Positions 1 through 9,103 of a stretch of DNA of 64,000 nucleotides are shown here, piece by piece. Location of the stretch: assembly GCA_013289685.1 (NCBI GenBank), contig JABCZL010000001.1, forward strand, positions 65,838-129,837, in the 5' to 3' direction. This DNA is from Acidobacteriota bacterium. GTDB lineage: Bacteria; Acidobacteriota; Terriglobia; Terriglobales; Acidobacteriaceae. Below the pieces are notes generated by a model. The model saw only the letters and a list, made by a program, of their open reading frames with translations, made no database searches and had not been told where the DNA came from. The stretch's first letter is position 1; each line of letters starts with the position of its first letter. The position numbers were made by a program, and so were the translations under genes.

Positions 1-825
1 GCTCACGGGCTAGTCGAGGCCACTGGCCGCGCTCATTTCCGTGCCAATCCCGAGGTTTCTGACGAGGAACTCTACGAGCAGGGGTACAACCGCGTCTATG
101 ACACGCTCGAGCCGGAGCAGAATCTAGACGACGTCGAGGAAGTCATGGCGGCCGTGCTCGAGGCCTGGGACCACAACGACGTCATGTGCTCGTATAAGCT
201 GAATCACGCCATCGGCGCCTATCTGGCGAAGCGCAATCAGGGCCAACGGGGAATTCTGAAGTCCGCCTACGAGCAGGGAGTGCCGGTTTTTGTACCTGCA
301 TTCAGCGACTCAGAACTGGGACTCGACACAGCGTTGAACAACCGGCTGCGCGAGTCGACCGGGCGACACAAGATCCGCTTCGATCCGTTCGAGGATCTCG
401 AGCATTTTGCCGCGACTTTACTGCGCCAGAAAAAGCTGGGAATCTTCACCATCGGCGGCGGCGTGCCGCGCAACTGGTCCCAGCAGTTTGGACCCTTCAT
501 CGAACTCCGCCACCGGCGACTGGGCGAGAACTTGCCCCTGAAGCGCTATCACTACGGACTCAGGATTTGCCCCGAGCCAGTGTACTGGGGCGGATTATCG
601 GGCAGCCCTTACAGCGAGGCGATTTCCTGGGGCAAGTTCGTGCCTCCGTCAGAAGGCGGAATGTTTGGGGAGGTTTTCGTGGATGCGACCGTCGGCCTGC
701 CAATCATCGTGGCCGCGGTGCTGGAGCGGTTGGACAAGGCTAAGAAGGGCAGTCACGCGCGCAAGGGCGCTAAGACTGCCTCCAGGAAGAATTTTAAGGG
801 AGTTCAAGGTTCGAGGATGGCTTGA
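1..825 (+). CDS. Deoxyhypusine synthase-like protein, 5' end missing
   Basis: The frame is open from base 1 with no start, so the N-terminus lies outside the window. The protein matches the deoxyhypusine synthase family, NAD-dependent enzymes that move the aminobutyl group of spermidine; bacterial members are thought to act on polyamines because bacteria lack eIF5A. A GGGVPRNW loop fits the NAD-binding region. The SEAISWGKF stretch keeps the lysine (codon 634-636) that corresponds to the catalytic lysine of the human enzyme. The last ~30 residues are a Lys/Arg-rich tail. A pyruvoyl-dependent arginine decarboxylase lies 1.4 kb away on the other strand, which fits a polyamine role. The exact product (homospermidine or other) cannot be told from sequence. 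Confidence 0.88.
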   Translation, partial: AHGLVEATGRAHFRANPEVSDEELYEQGYNRVYDTLEPEQNLDDVEEVMAAVLEAWDHNDVMCSYKLNHAIGAYLAKRNQGQRGILKSAYEQGVPVFVPAFSDSELGLDTALNNRLRESTGRHKIRFDPFEDLEHFAATLLRQKKLGIFTIGGGVPRNWSQQFGPFIELRHRRLGENLPLKRYHYGLRICPEPVYWGGLSGSPYSEAISWGKFVPPSEGGMFGEVFVDATVGLPIIVAAVLERLDKAKKGSHARKGAKTASRKNFKGVQGSRMA

Positions 826-847
826 TGTGATCCCACGGGCCAGTGAC

Positions 848-1138
848 CTAGGCGTTGCTCTCGCAGGGAGCGGAGTCTTGAGCAGCAAACTCCTGGGTGG
901 AGTCGCTGTCGTTTTCGTTTTCCTGGGTGTCATGGCTGCCCGTGCGCATCCGCCGATAAAGCGGAGCAACAATACTGTTTTCAAGCACTTCCGACTCTGC
1001 CTGAAACCAATCCTGCAACTCTTGCCCGTCGGTCTGACCGCGGGTTTCGTACAGCTGCTTGGCGCGCGAACGTACTTTCCGTTCGACTAGCTGCACCATC
1101 AGGGCCTGTTGCTTCTTTCTGCGTGTTTCGATGTCCAC
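848..1138 (-). CDS. Small DUF2934-type protein
   Basis: A 96-residue soluble protein with a GTG start preceded by GAGGAG about 5 bases upstream. The central part (KVRSRAKQLYETRG, then LQDWFQAESEVL) has the 'A-x-x-L-Y-x-x-R-G … DW-x-x-A-E' pattern of the DUF2934 family, which is common in Acidobacteria and Proteobacteria and has no known function. The C-terminus is acidic and low complexity. It converges with the deoxyhypusine synthase-like gene, with 22 bases between the stops. Confidence 0.65.
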   Translation of the reverse strand: MDIETRRKKQQALMVQLVERKVRSRAKQLYETRGQTDGQELQDWFQAESEVLENSIVAPLYRRMRTGSHDTQENENDSDSTQEFAAQDSAPCESNA

Positions 1139-1337
1139 CGCTACTCCTCAATCTGTGTCTTTTCTACCACTTCAATCATAACCGATTCCTGTTAACGGAG
1201 TGTTACATTCGGCTGTGGATGATGGTTACCAAAGTTTTACTCCTATAGGATGTCTGCCGCGGTGCGAAGATTCATTAATGCCATTTGTTTCAGAAACTTA
1301 ATCGATGCGGAGCGGGGAACTCGGAGCCGCCAGCGCT

Positions 1338-2075
1338 CTACGGTAGAGCCAGCGGCTGCTCGGCCTTGGTGTCGTCCCAACCTCGCTGCTTGATCTCATC
1401 CTTGACCTGCAATATGCGCTCCTCCAGGGATGGCGAGTCCGCGCGTGGCGGGGCGGGTTTGGCGTCGCGGGAGAGGAACTGGAACATCTCAAGCAATTCC
1501 ACGGCGGCGTGGGGCGAATAGCCGGCCGCGACGACCAGCCTAACGCCCTCCCGATCGGCGGCCAGTTCGCCCTCCTTGCCATAGGGATTGCCGAAGTCCT
1601 CAATGGAAAGCTTGTCGAACTGCTCCGGGCTGAGATGGCCTTTCTTCATCGCCTCGGCCACTCGCTGGGCGCACTGGTTGAGATCGATGTGCTCAATCTC
1701 GTGTCCCAGGACCACCGCCAGTTCGTCCTCATGGGTCATCAGGGCCAAGACCCCGCCACCGACGACGATCTGGCCACCTGGATAAGCGACGGCGCTCCGG
1801 AAGCCGGGATGCGGATCCAGACGAAACTTGTACGGCAGCTTGCGCTGCGCATTTTGCGCGACCTTGTCGCCCACCTTCTGCAGGTAGGCTTCAATGGCCT
1901 TCGATTCCGCTGTGTCGGCGAAGCCCTGAGATTGTCGGAACAGGACGAACAACGCATCGCCCGCGCGGATTTCGTCGGCTGTGGACAGGGGCGGCGCGGC
2001 TTGGGCTAGGAAGAATACTCCCGATCCGCAGAAAAACAACACCAGTACAAGCATCCACACGGCACCTCTCGTCAT
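1338..2075 (-). CDS. M48 family metallopeptidase, secreted or membrane-anchored
   Basis: The HEIEH motif (in GHEIEHIDLNQ) gives the zinc-binding HExxH of M48 peptidases, and the downstream GELAADREG supplies the third ligand glutamate in the usual ExxxD setting. The N-terminus is a hydrophobic segment ending AQAA, read as a signal peptide, so the enzyme probably acts in the periplasm as a BepA/LoiP-like quality-control protease. I chose the ATG at 2075, preceded by AGAGGTG; an upstream in-frame start would add 22 residues without a good ribosome-binding site. Length (245 residues) suits a single-domain M48 protein. Confidence 0.85.
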   Translation of the reverse strand: MTRGAVWMLVLVLFFCGSGVFFLAQAAPPLSTADEIRAGDALFVLFRQSQGFADTAESKAIEAYLQKVGDKVAQNAQRKLPYKFRLDPHPGFRSAVAYPGGQIVVGGGVLALMTHEDELAVVLGHEIEHIDLNQCAQRVAEAMKKGHLSPEQFDKLSIEDFGNPYGKEGELAADREGVRLVVAAGYSPHAAVELLEMFQFLSRDAKPAPPRADSPSLEERILQVKDEIKQRGWDDTKAEQPLALP

Positions 2076-2199
2076 GGAAACACCTCTTGGTAGGAGGATT
2101 AGACGAGAGACGATTGCCGCAGTGAGCGGTCCTGGGACCAAACACCGTTGCCCGGGGAGGGAACTGGATCCGCTTAGTCCACCAGCTTAGCCTACCCGC

Positions 2200-2745
2200 T
2201 TAATCGAAGATCAGCACTGCCGACGCGATCACCGTGGTCCACAGACCGCGCTTGTCGCCCACGGCCGACTGCGTCACGTTGGCGGTGCGCACGATTTTGT
2301 TGGACAGGCGGTAGATCTGCTTCTTCTCATCCCAGGAGCGGTCGGGATCGAACTCCACGTTGAGGGTGGTGGCGAGCATTTCCGCGGCGAGTTCTTCGGC
2401 GTATTCTCCGGCGGCGTCTTCAGTCTCGCCGAAGGAATGATGCTCGCTGAGGTAGCCGTAGGTGTTGCGGTCGGCGGGAATGGCCACGCCGATCGACGAA
2501 GCCAGCAGCCGGTGAGGTTCACGCGTCGAGTTCTCGGCGACCACGGCGAAAACGACTTCTCCCGGATGCAGGTACTTCACGCCTTCCTTGCGGGCGAGCA
2601 GTTTGCAGTTGGGCGGAAAGATCGAGGAAACGCGCACCAGGTTCTGGGCAGCAATACCGGCGTCGCGCAGCGCCAATTCGAACGAAGTCAGCCGCTCGCG
2701 GTGTTTCCCGACTCCCTTGGTGAAGAAAATCCGCTTCGGAACCAT
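2200..2745 (-). CDS. Pyruvoyl-dependent arginine decarboxylase
   Basis: This 181-residue protein matches the PvlArgDC family, which converts arginine to agmatine using a pyruvoyl group made by self-cleavage. The cleavage site is visible as VSSIFPP, with the Ser-Ser pair where the chain splits into beta and alpha chains. The downstream [13 protein letters not shown] and the ENTxE-like region are typical of the family. The start at 2745 (MVPKRIFF) gives the usual length; the frame stays open upstream but that part looks non-coding. Together with the deoxyhypusine synthase-like gene it suggests an agmatine-derived polyamine route. Confidence 0.9.
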   Translation of the reverse strand: MVPKRIFFTKGVGKHRERLTSFELALRDAGIAAQNLVRVSSIFPPNCKLLARKEGVKYLHPGEVVFAVVAENSTREPHRLLASSIGVAIPADRNTYGYLSEHHSFGETEDAAGEYAEELAAEMLATTLNVEFDPDRSWDEKKQIYRLSNKIVRTANVTQSAVGDKRGLWTTVIASAVLIFD

Positions 2746-2963
2746 GTCTTTGCCCAATTCCGTGATCCTCCGAAAAAAATAGTTGAGTGTTGAGAATGCA
2801 CAATCTAACACAATGCTTTGTAAAGGAAATATGAATTTCCTGCCGAGGCGCAAAAAAAATGCGGGGAGGCGCTGGCGCGCTTCCCCGCCTCATGCCCGGA
2901 TTTCTGTGTAGGGGGAGGGCCCGGGCAAAACCTTTTCAAGCTGAAATCATCTACCTCACCACG

Positions 2964-3311
2964 TCACTTGGCCGCGACTGCCGTGCTGACATCAACGTTG
3001 GTGCCGTCTACCGTGCCGGTGACCGTGGCCTTCTTGCCGGCCTGCTGACCGAGCACCGCCAGCACTGCCTTGTCCGTGGTATTCAGAACATAAATCTTGT
3101 CGCCCACGACCAGCGCGTACTTCGAACCGTGCGAGACGCAGGTGCGGGTACACTCCGCCGCTGTGCCTTCCATGTGCTTTGTGCCGCACATGGCGTCGCC
3201 CACCTCGCCGGTGAGCGTTTGCTTACCGGCTGCCATTGCCGGATTGGATACGAACACCGTGGCGGAAAGGAACAATGCCGCAAGTAACGAGAGCTGCCAA
3301 CTTCCTTTCAT
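2964..3311 (-). CDS. Small secreted protein, unknown function
   Basis: A 115-residue protein with a clear signal peptide (MKGSWQLSLLAALFLSATVF… ending AMAAG). The mature part has four cysteines (DAMCGTKHM, AAECTRTC, plus spacing C-x3-C) followed by beta-rich sequence with KYALVVGDKIYVLN, resembling small Acidobacterial periplasmic proteins of unknown role. It may bind metal through the Cys/His cluster, but that is inference. It stands alone between convergent and divergent neighbours. Confidence 0.7.
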   Translation of the reverse strand: MKGSWQLSLLAALFLSATVFVSNPAMAAGKQTLTGEVGDAMCGTKHMEGTAAECTRTCVSHGSKYALVVGDKIYVLNTTDKAVLAVLGQQAGKKATVTGTVDGTNVDVSTAVAAK

Positions 3312-3539
3312 CCCAGATCTCCTTCGCATCGATGAAGCCCGAGGCGGTAAAGCCACGAGCGTTTGTCAGGCCAGTGTACCAATCCCTCCTGATTTCACAA
3401 ACGCTCCTATAGTCGCAAAACTTTATCCGGGAAGTAGAGGGCAAGAGTAACGGATCGACGCCGCTACGGAAAACATCCGTTGAAATTGTTCCAAAACCCG
3501 AACAGAACGGGCCGCCGGCCTTGCGCCGTGCGTCTGCCC

Positions 3540-4895
3540 CTATTTCGGCGCCTTCACCGTATAGATCAGATCGACGTCGACCGACTTGTCGCGGAGATTG
3601 GCGGTCACATGCGACGCCACGTCCCAGTCGAAGTTCACCGGAAGCAATTTCTGCGCGGCGGGCAGATATTCGCTGAGGTAGGTCGAATCGTAGACATCCC
3701 CCGGGCGGATCTTCCAGGCGTTGCGCAGTTTCGCGGTCAGGCTGTTATCGAGGCCGCGAAATTCCAGTTCGCCCATGTGGTAGGCGTAGCCCTCTTTCAC
3801 GTCCAGATGAATGATGACCGTCGCGGTTGCGTCGTCAAATTCGGCATTCGCCTTGATCGCCGCTGTGACAAATCCGCGGGAGCCGTAGAGCTTCTGGATG
3901 TCCTTCAGGTTGTCGGTGAGCCGGATGGTATTGGCCGGCTTCCCGGGCTCGGCGCGGACCATTTTCTGCAGCGTCTCGGTAGGGAACTCGCGATTCCCCG
4001 ACCACTCCAGGCTTTTCAGTTTGTACTGCTGCCCGGGAGTGACCGCAAATATCACATCGACCACGGTCTGGTTCCGTGGGCCGTCTTCGTTTTCGGTCGA
4101 CGGCTGCTTCACTACTTTTGGTTGCGGCTCGCCAAATGCCGCCTTCAGGTAGCCGCGCGCCTGGTACACCGGGAGAAGCTGGCGCTGCACCAGTTGATTC
4201 AGTCGGCTGCGCGAGTATTCGCGGTCGGGAAGCCTGTCGCCGGCAGCTTCGAGCGCGGGCACATCTTCAGCGGCGGCTCCTGTGAATTCGATCTTGCGCA
4301 CCCGGATGAGGACGTCGGTCACATGGTAGTTGATCGCGTCGACTGGCCCGTTCTCCTTGCCCACCCGCAGATACTCGACGTGTCCGGGGATTGCATTTTC
4401 GACTAGCATGGCCTGCAGCACGTCGGAAACCTCGTCGGCCAAGCGCCCGAACAGCGGTAGTTCTCCATCAAACAGCGGGGCGTGCTCTTTGATCCTCTTC
4501 TGAAGTTCGGCGTCGGAAAACCACACGAAATCCTCAAAATGGGCGGGAACGAACTTATCGGCATCGCTTACATGCAGTTCGAGCTTGGTGCCCGCGAAGG
4601 AATACGAGTATGTATAACCAATTTCGGTGAACACTCCCATGTCGCCCAGACGGCGGGCGGCCTTCTTGAAATCGTCCTCGGTGACGGCAGCTCCCATCTG
4701 CAAGCCGCTCGCCGCAGCGACCGCAACCTCAGGGTAGCGCTTGCTCCCGGTGACCTTGATGGCGATCAACTGCCGCTCGGCAGCCGGTAGTTGCGCGAAC
4801 GCTTTCTCCGACGACGCACCCTGCCCCGCGCCCTGCAGGCAGAATCCGCCAAGAAGCAAAAAGGGGAGCAGAAGAGTGGAGGTCGCCTTCATCAT
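3540..4895 (-). CDS. POTRA-repeat protein without a barrel
   Basis: A 451-residue exported protein with a signal peptide (LLLPFLLLGGFCLQGAGQG). It contains several POTRA-like units, for example the KVTGSKRYPEVAVAAASGL, KLKSLEWSGNREFPTETLQKM and MGELEFRGLDNSLTAKLRNAW stretches with the beta-alpha-alpha-beta-beta pattern seen in BamA. No C-terminal 16-strand barrel follows: the protein ends at LIYTVKAPK. It is probably periplasmic and may work with a separate outer-membrane protein. The start overlaps the stop of the upstream LysR gene (ATGA at 4892-4895), so the two are probably co-transcribed. Confidence 0.75.
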   Translation of the reverse strand: MMKATSTLLLPFLLLGGFCLQGAGQGASSEKAFAQLPAAERQLIAIKVTGSKRYPEVAVAAASGLQMGAAVTEDDFKKAARRLGDMGVFTEIGYTYSYSFAGTKLELHVSDADKFVPAHFEDFVWFSDAELQKRIKEHAPLFDGELPLFGRLADEVSDVLQAMLVENAIPGHVEYLRVGKENGPVDAINYHVTDVLIRVRKIEFTGAAAEDVPALEAAGDRLPDREYSRSRLNQLVQRQLLPVYQARGYLKAAFGEPQPKVVKQPSTENEDGPRNQTVVDVIFAVTPGQQYKLKSLEWSGNREFPTETLQKMVRAEPGKPANTIRLTDNLKDIQKLYGSRGFVTAAIKANAEFDDATATVIIHLDVKEGYAYHMGELEFRGLDNSLTAKLRNAWKIRPGDVYDSTYLSEYLPAAQKLLPVNFDWDVASHVTANLRDKSVDVDLIYTVKAPK

Positions 4896-5803
4896 CGGCT
4901 TGGGACGTGAGACAACTCTTCCGTGGATTTGTGCTTCACCGCAATATCAATGAAGGCGAGCGCGGCGCGACTGAGGGCCTTGTCTTTGCGGAAGACGAGC
5001 GCTAGATCGCGGCGCACCTGCGCGTCGGCGATAGGAATCGCCGCCAGAACCTTAGCGCGAACGTCTTCCTCGACGTTGGATCGTGCGATGAAGCCGATGC
5101 CCACGTCGGCGGCGACAAAGCGCTTCAGCAGTTCGCTGGAATCCAGTTCCATGGTGAAATTCGGCTTCAGCCGCCGCTCGTGGAAAAGTTGCTCAATGGC
5201 ATCCCGTGTATGTCCAGCCTTGGGGACGACCAACGGAAATTTGGCTGCATCGGCAACCGTGGCCGACTTCAGCTTTCCCAGCGGATGCTGTGGTGGTGCG
5301 ATCAGGATCAATTCGTCGCGATGGATGAGCACCACCGTCAGACGCGGGTCGGTCACGGGCAGAGAGATGACGCCGAAGTCGACCGAGTTGTCTATGATCG
5401 ATTCGAGAATCTTGCCGTAGTCAGCGCGCTTGATGTTCACCGAAACATCGGGATACTGCTTCTTGAAGTCGGCAAACACATAGGGCAGGATGTGCAGGCA
5501 GGTGCCCTCGTTCGCGCCCACGATAATTTCGCCGCGCGGCACCCGCTCCATCTCGGCGATTGCCACCAGCATGGCCTTGCGGGCATCGAGCGTCTCTTCG
5601 ACATATCTCTGAAACGCCTTGCCCGCGGCCGTGAGCGATACTTTTCCGCCCGAGCGATCGAAGAGCTTAGCGCCGACTTCCTCCTCCAGCCCGCGAATCT
5701 GCGACGAAATCGCCGGCTGGGTGCGAAAACGCTTCTCCGCCGCCCGCGAGAACGAGGCGTGCCGCGCCACTTCTAGAAACGTTTCCAGCTGGTCAAAATC
5801 CAT
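4892..5803 (-). CDS. LysR family transcriptional regulator
   Basis: A full-length (303 residues) LysR-type regulator. The N-terminal helix-turn-helix is the standard FLEVARHASFSRAAEKRFRTQPAISSQIRGLEEEVGAKLF; residues ~90-290 form the periplasmic-binding-protein-like effector domain, with GANEGTCLHILPYVFADFKKQYP typical of the CysB/CbbR type. The effector is not predictable. It overlaps the POTRA gene by 4 bases and is the first gene of that pair. Confidence 0.93.
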   Translation of the reverse strand: MDFDQLETFLEVARHASFSRAAEKRFRTQPAISSQIRGLEEEVGAKLFDRSGGKVSLTAAGKAFQRYVEETLDARKAMLVAIAEMERVPRGEIIVGANEGTCLHILPYVFADFKKQYPDVSVNIKRADYGKILESIIDNSVDFGVISLPVTDPRLTVVLIHRDELILIAPPQHPLGKLKSATVADAAKFPLVVPKAGHTRDAIEQLFHERRLKPNFTMELDSSELLKRFVAADVGIGFIARSNVEEDVRAKVLAAIPIADAQVRRDLALVFRKDKALSRAALAFIDIAVKHKSTEELSHVPSR

Positions 5804-5814
5804 AAGAACGAACC

Positions 5815-5895
5815 TTAACCACAGAGGTCACAGGGTCGCACAGAGGGAAAATGCCATGTGTTTCCCCTGTGCCCCTCTGTGTCCTCTGTGGTTAA
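5815..5895. repeat. Long imperfect palindrome, CCACAGAG family
   Basis: The left arm starts TTAACCACAGAGG and the right arm ends CCTCTGTGGTTAA, with CACAGAGG-like units in between that pair as CCTCTGTG. The same family occurs at 34006-34086. It sits in the gap between lysR and glnA. Confidence 0.8.
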
Positions 5896-6093
5896 AGCCT
5901 TCGCAGGTTCCAGTATAAAGTCCGGTTATCGCCGCTATAAGAACTATCGAATTGCCAGTACGTGCGGCTGGCATTAGACTCTCCCGGTTCCGCACAACGC
6001 GACCGATTGTAGCAGCCTGCCCGCGCGCGGCTAGGGTGGGTGCTGCGCCGCTCGCGGTCGCTGCAGGGTTTTCGATCACGGCAAGGAGTTTCG

Positions 6094-7506
6094 ATGGCTG
6101 ACGCCAAGACGGTTCTCGAGTTTGCCAAGCACCACGACGCGAAGATTCTCGACCTGCGCTTCACCGATATTCCCGGCCTCTGGCACCACGTTTCTTATCC
6201 CATCGGACAGCTCACGGAATCCTCGTTCGATGACGGCTTCGGCATTGACGGCTCGTCGATCCGCGGATGGGCCGCGATTGAAGAGAGCGACATGCTGCTC
6301 AAACCCGACGCCAACGTTCACCTGCTCGATCCTTTCACCGAAGTCCCCACGCTGGTGATCGTCTGCGACGTGGTCGATCCCTTGACCAAGCAGCGCTACG
6401 ACCGCGATCCCCGCTACATTGCCCGCAAAGCCGAGTTGCATCTTGCCTCAACCGGACTTGCCGACACTGCGTACTTCGGCGCCGAAGCCGAGTTTTTCAT
6501 TTTCGACAACGTCCGCTTCGATCAGCGCGAGCAGTACGGCTTTTACTACATCGACGCCGAAGAGGGACGCTGGAATTCCGGCAGGGAACTGAGCAATCTC
6601 GGCTACCGCCCTCGTTATAAAGAGGGCTACTTTCCCGTCCCGCCCACCGACCACTATCAGGACCTGCGCAGCGAGATGGTCTTAACGATGCAAAGCTGCG
6701 GCATTGAGGTGGAATGCCACCATCATGAAGTAGCTTCTGGGGGTCAAACCGAGATTGACTTGAAGTTCGACTCGCTGGTGCGCTCCGCCGACAAGATGCT
6801 GCTCTACAAGTACATCGTGAAAAACGTGGCTAATCGAGTGGGAAAGACCGTTACGTTTATGCCGAAGCCGATCTTCGGCGACAACGGCAACGGCATGCAC
6901 ACTCACCAGTCGCTGTGGAAGGCCGGCGATCCGATATTTTCCGGCGACGGATACGCCGGCCTGTCGCAGCTTGCGCTCTGGTATATCGGCGGCCTGATCA
7001 AGCACGGCCCGGCGCTCTCGGCGATCATCGCGCCGACCACGAATTCCTACAAGCGCCTCGTGCCTGGCTTCGAGGCTCCGGTGAATCTGGCCTACTCGCG
7101 GCGTAATCGCTCGGCGGCCTGCCGCATTCCGATGTATTCGGTCGCGCCCAAAGCGAAGCGCGTCGAGTTCCGTCCGCCCGATCCGAGTTGCAATCCGTAT
7201 CTCGCGTTTGCCGCCATGCTGATGGCGGGCCTGGACGGCATCGAAAACAAAATGGATCCCGGCCAGCCCATGGACAAAGATATCTACGAACTGGATCCCG
7301 AAGAATTGGCGAGCATCCCCAGCATGCCCGGCTCGCTGGAAGATGCGCTCGACGCGCTGGAACGCGATCATGCGTTTCTGCTGAAAGGTGACGTATTTAC
7401 CGAAGAGTTGCTGCGGACCTACGTCGACTACAAGCGCTCGAAAGAAGTGGACGCTATCCGGCAGAGGCCGCATCCGTATGAGTTCGCGCTGTATTACGAT
7501 ATATAG
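6094..7506 (+). CDS. glnA: Glutamine synthetase, type I
   Basis: A 470-residue GSI that makes glutamine from glutamate, ammonia and ATP. Visible family motifs are DGSSIRGW (beta-grasp), EAEFFIFD, the metal/ATP site [20 protein letters not shown], and [23 protein letters not shown] sequence. A tyrosine sits in [12 protein letters not shown], where adenylylation occurs in GSI-beta enzymes. The start at 6094 follows AAGGAG. The last codons (FALYYDI-stop) lie in the attachment site of an integrated element; the displaced original end is at 23114-23138, so the protein sequence at the junction has been preserved through integration. Confidence 0.97.
   Translation: MADAKTVLEFAKHHDAKILDLRFTDIPGLWHHVSYPIGQLTESSFDDGFGIDGSSIRGWAAIEESDMLLKPDANVHLLDPFTEVPTLVIVCDVVDPLTKQRYDRDPRYIARKAELHLASTGLADTAYFGAEAEFFIFDNVRFDQREQYGFYYIDAEEGRWNSGRELSNLGYRPRYKEGYFPVPPTDHYQDLRSEMVLTMQSCGIEVECHHHEVASGGQTEIDLKFDSLVRSADKMLLYKYIVKNVANRVGKTVTFMPKPIFGDNGNGMHTHQSLWKAGDPIFSGDGYAGLSQLALWYIGGLIKHGPALSAIIAPTTNSYKRLVPGFEAPVNLAYSRRNRSAACRIPMYSVAPKAKRVEFRPPDPSCNPYLAFAAMLMAGLDGIENKMDPGQPMDKDIYELDPEELASIPSMPGSLEDALDALERDHAFLLKGDVFTEELLRTYVDYKRSKEVDAIRQRPHPYEFALYYDI
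7482..7506 (+). other. attL, overlapping the glnA stop codon
   Basis: GTTCGCGCTGTA (7482-7493) is shared exactly with 23114-23125, and the crossover must lie there. Past this point the two copies differ only at synonymous positions for five codons and use different stops (TAG here, TGA at the other end). The AT-rich codons here (TAT, GAT, ATA) suggest that this tail came with the element. Confidence 0.85.
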
Positions 7507-7553
7507 ATGTAAGCTATTGATAACGAAACACATAGAAGGAAGAGTTTTGCTGG

Positions 7554-7571
7554 TGGCATACTGCTGGCATA
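7554..7571 (+). promoter_or_regulatory. Putative integrase arm-type sites, left
   Basis: Two TGGCATA units start at 7554 and 7565, an 11-base (one helical turn) period. The same pair with the same spacing occurs near attR at 23015-23032. Position and symmetry fit arm-type binding sites for the element's tyrosine recombinase; this role is inference. Confidence 0.6.
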
Positions 7572-7610
7572 CTTGATAAACTGTCTCTGGTAGGTAGGGG
7601 GGAGTCAGAG

Positions 7611-8906
7611 ATGAGTGCCAGCGAAACGGAAACGCCAGCCTTAGTCACTCGCACCGTCACAGTCATAACACGGCACAGCGCGGATTGCAAAGACAAAGAC
7701 AAAGGGAGCGATTGGCGACGCTGCAATTGCCGCAAAGCACTCCTGATCTACGAAGGGGAAGGCAGCGGCACGAACCGCCGCATCAGCGCCAAAACGCGGT
7801 CGTGGGACAAAGCCGAAGATTTTGCGAGGGAATGGCGTGATCGGTGGGACCCCGAAAAGCAGGAGCTGAAGCGCCTGCGCGCAGCCAAGGCCGCAAAGCA
7901 AGTGCGTATCGAGGAGGCCGTCGCGCTCTACATTAGCGATATGGTCACGCGGCTGGGCGACAATGGCACCGTAGCGATGGCGCGTTCACTGTTCGGGGAT
8001 GTTGACCCAGCCAGCAATGAAGTGAAGCGCGACGGCCATCTGTTTCATTGGCTCGATACCTGCCCGCAGCGCCCCGAGTACATCGCTGATTTAACCCCGG
8101 CGCATATCACTGCATGGCGCACGTCGTGGCGTTTTGGCGATCTGACCGCAGCTAATCGCTGGACGATGGTCAAATCTTTCTTCAACTTCTGCGAAACGCA
8201 AGAGTGGGTCGAGAACTCCCCGGCCCATAGGTTAAAGCCGCTTGAGGCAGAGAAGGGCGGCCGCACAGCGATTTTCACAGACGAGCAATACAAGCAGATC
8301 ATCCGGGCGGTGCCTGATTACGATCCCGAAAACATACCCGCCGCTACCCGGAAGACATGGCAGCAGCGCTTGACTGCCTTCATCGAACTGCTTCGCTGGT
8401 CCGGTATGGCGCTGGTTGACGCTGTGCAATTCCAGCTCGATTCGATCTCTGCTGACGGCGTGCTGCGATACCGACGTCAGAAATCTGGCGAACTCGCAAT
8501 CGTACCGCTGCCAGCTCATGTCGTGAAACTCGTGCGTGCAGTCCCGCTCGAACGCGATAGCACAAATCCCGCGCAGCCGTTCCGTACGGGCGCTGCGCTG
8601 ATGAGTGACACGGCGAAGTGGCATCGCAGAGTCACGAAGGTTTTCGATCTGGCTGGGATCAAGAAAGTGCGCACAGAGCTGGGAAAGATGCGTGATCCGC
8701 ATCCGCACATGTTGCGCGACACCTTTGCTGTTTGGCATCTGCGTCACGGCGCGCGGCTACATACAGTCTCCAAGATGCTGGGGCACGCCAAGACAACGAC
8801 GACCGAGCGGTCGTACCTCCCTTGGGTGAAAGAACTAGACGACGCTCACATTGCCGACGCGCGACTATCGCTGCAGAAAATGAAGAGAAGCTATAAAAAA
8901 GATTGA
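7611..8906 (+). CDS. int: Tyrosine recombinase (integrase)
   Basis: A 431-residue phage-type integrase. The catalytic domain shows the R in ELLRWSG (about residue 262), the K in RYRRQKSG, the H-x-x-R pair in PHMLRDTF, the H in KMLGHAKT and the nucleophile Tyr in TERSYLPW. The middle part (about 95-215) is the SAM-like core-binding domain. The N-terminus is unusual: residues ~22-42 carry H-x3-C and C-x-C (RHSADCK, RRCNCRK), possibly a zinc-binding arm domain. It starts 120 bases inside attL, after GGGGGGAG, and is the first gene of the element. Confidence 0.95.
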   Translation: MSASETETPALVTRTVTVITRHSADCKDKDKGSDWRRCNCRKALLIYEGEGSGTNRRISAKTRSWDKAEDFAREWRDRWDPEKQELKRLRAAKAAKQVRIEEAVALYISDMVTRLGDNGTVAMARSLFGDVDPASNEVKRDGHLFHWLDTCPQRPEYIADLTPAHITAWRTSWRFGDLTAANRWTMVKSFFNFCETQEWVENSPAHRLKPLEAEKGGRTAIFTDEQYKQIIRAVPDYDPENIPAATRKTWQQRLTAFIELLRWSGMALVDAVQFQLDSISADGVLRYRRQKSGELAIVPLPAHVVKLVRAVPLERDSTNPAQPFRTGAALMSDTAKWHRRVTKVFDLAGIKKVRTELGKMRDPHPHMLRDTFAVWHLRHGARLHTVSKMLGHAKTTTTERSYLPWVKELDDAHIADARLSLQKMKRSYKKD

Positions 8907-9103
8907 TTCGATAGAGCGCTTGGTTGTATCATGAAATCGTGTCGTGCGCTAGGCTGCGCACGGCGGGGGAACTGCTGAACCTCTCAGCGACTGCAAGCCC
9001 TCACAGACGCGCCCAAGGACGCTCATTCCTGAGACGTAGCCAGTCGTCAAGCTGCAGAGCGAGAAACTAGCCAATCCACTCGGATTCTCACAAAGGCTAG
9101 AGT

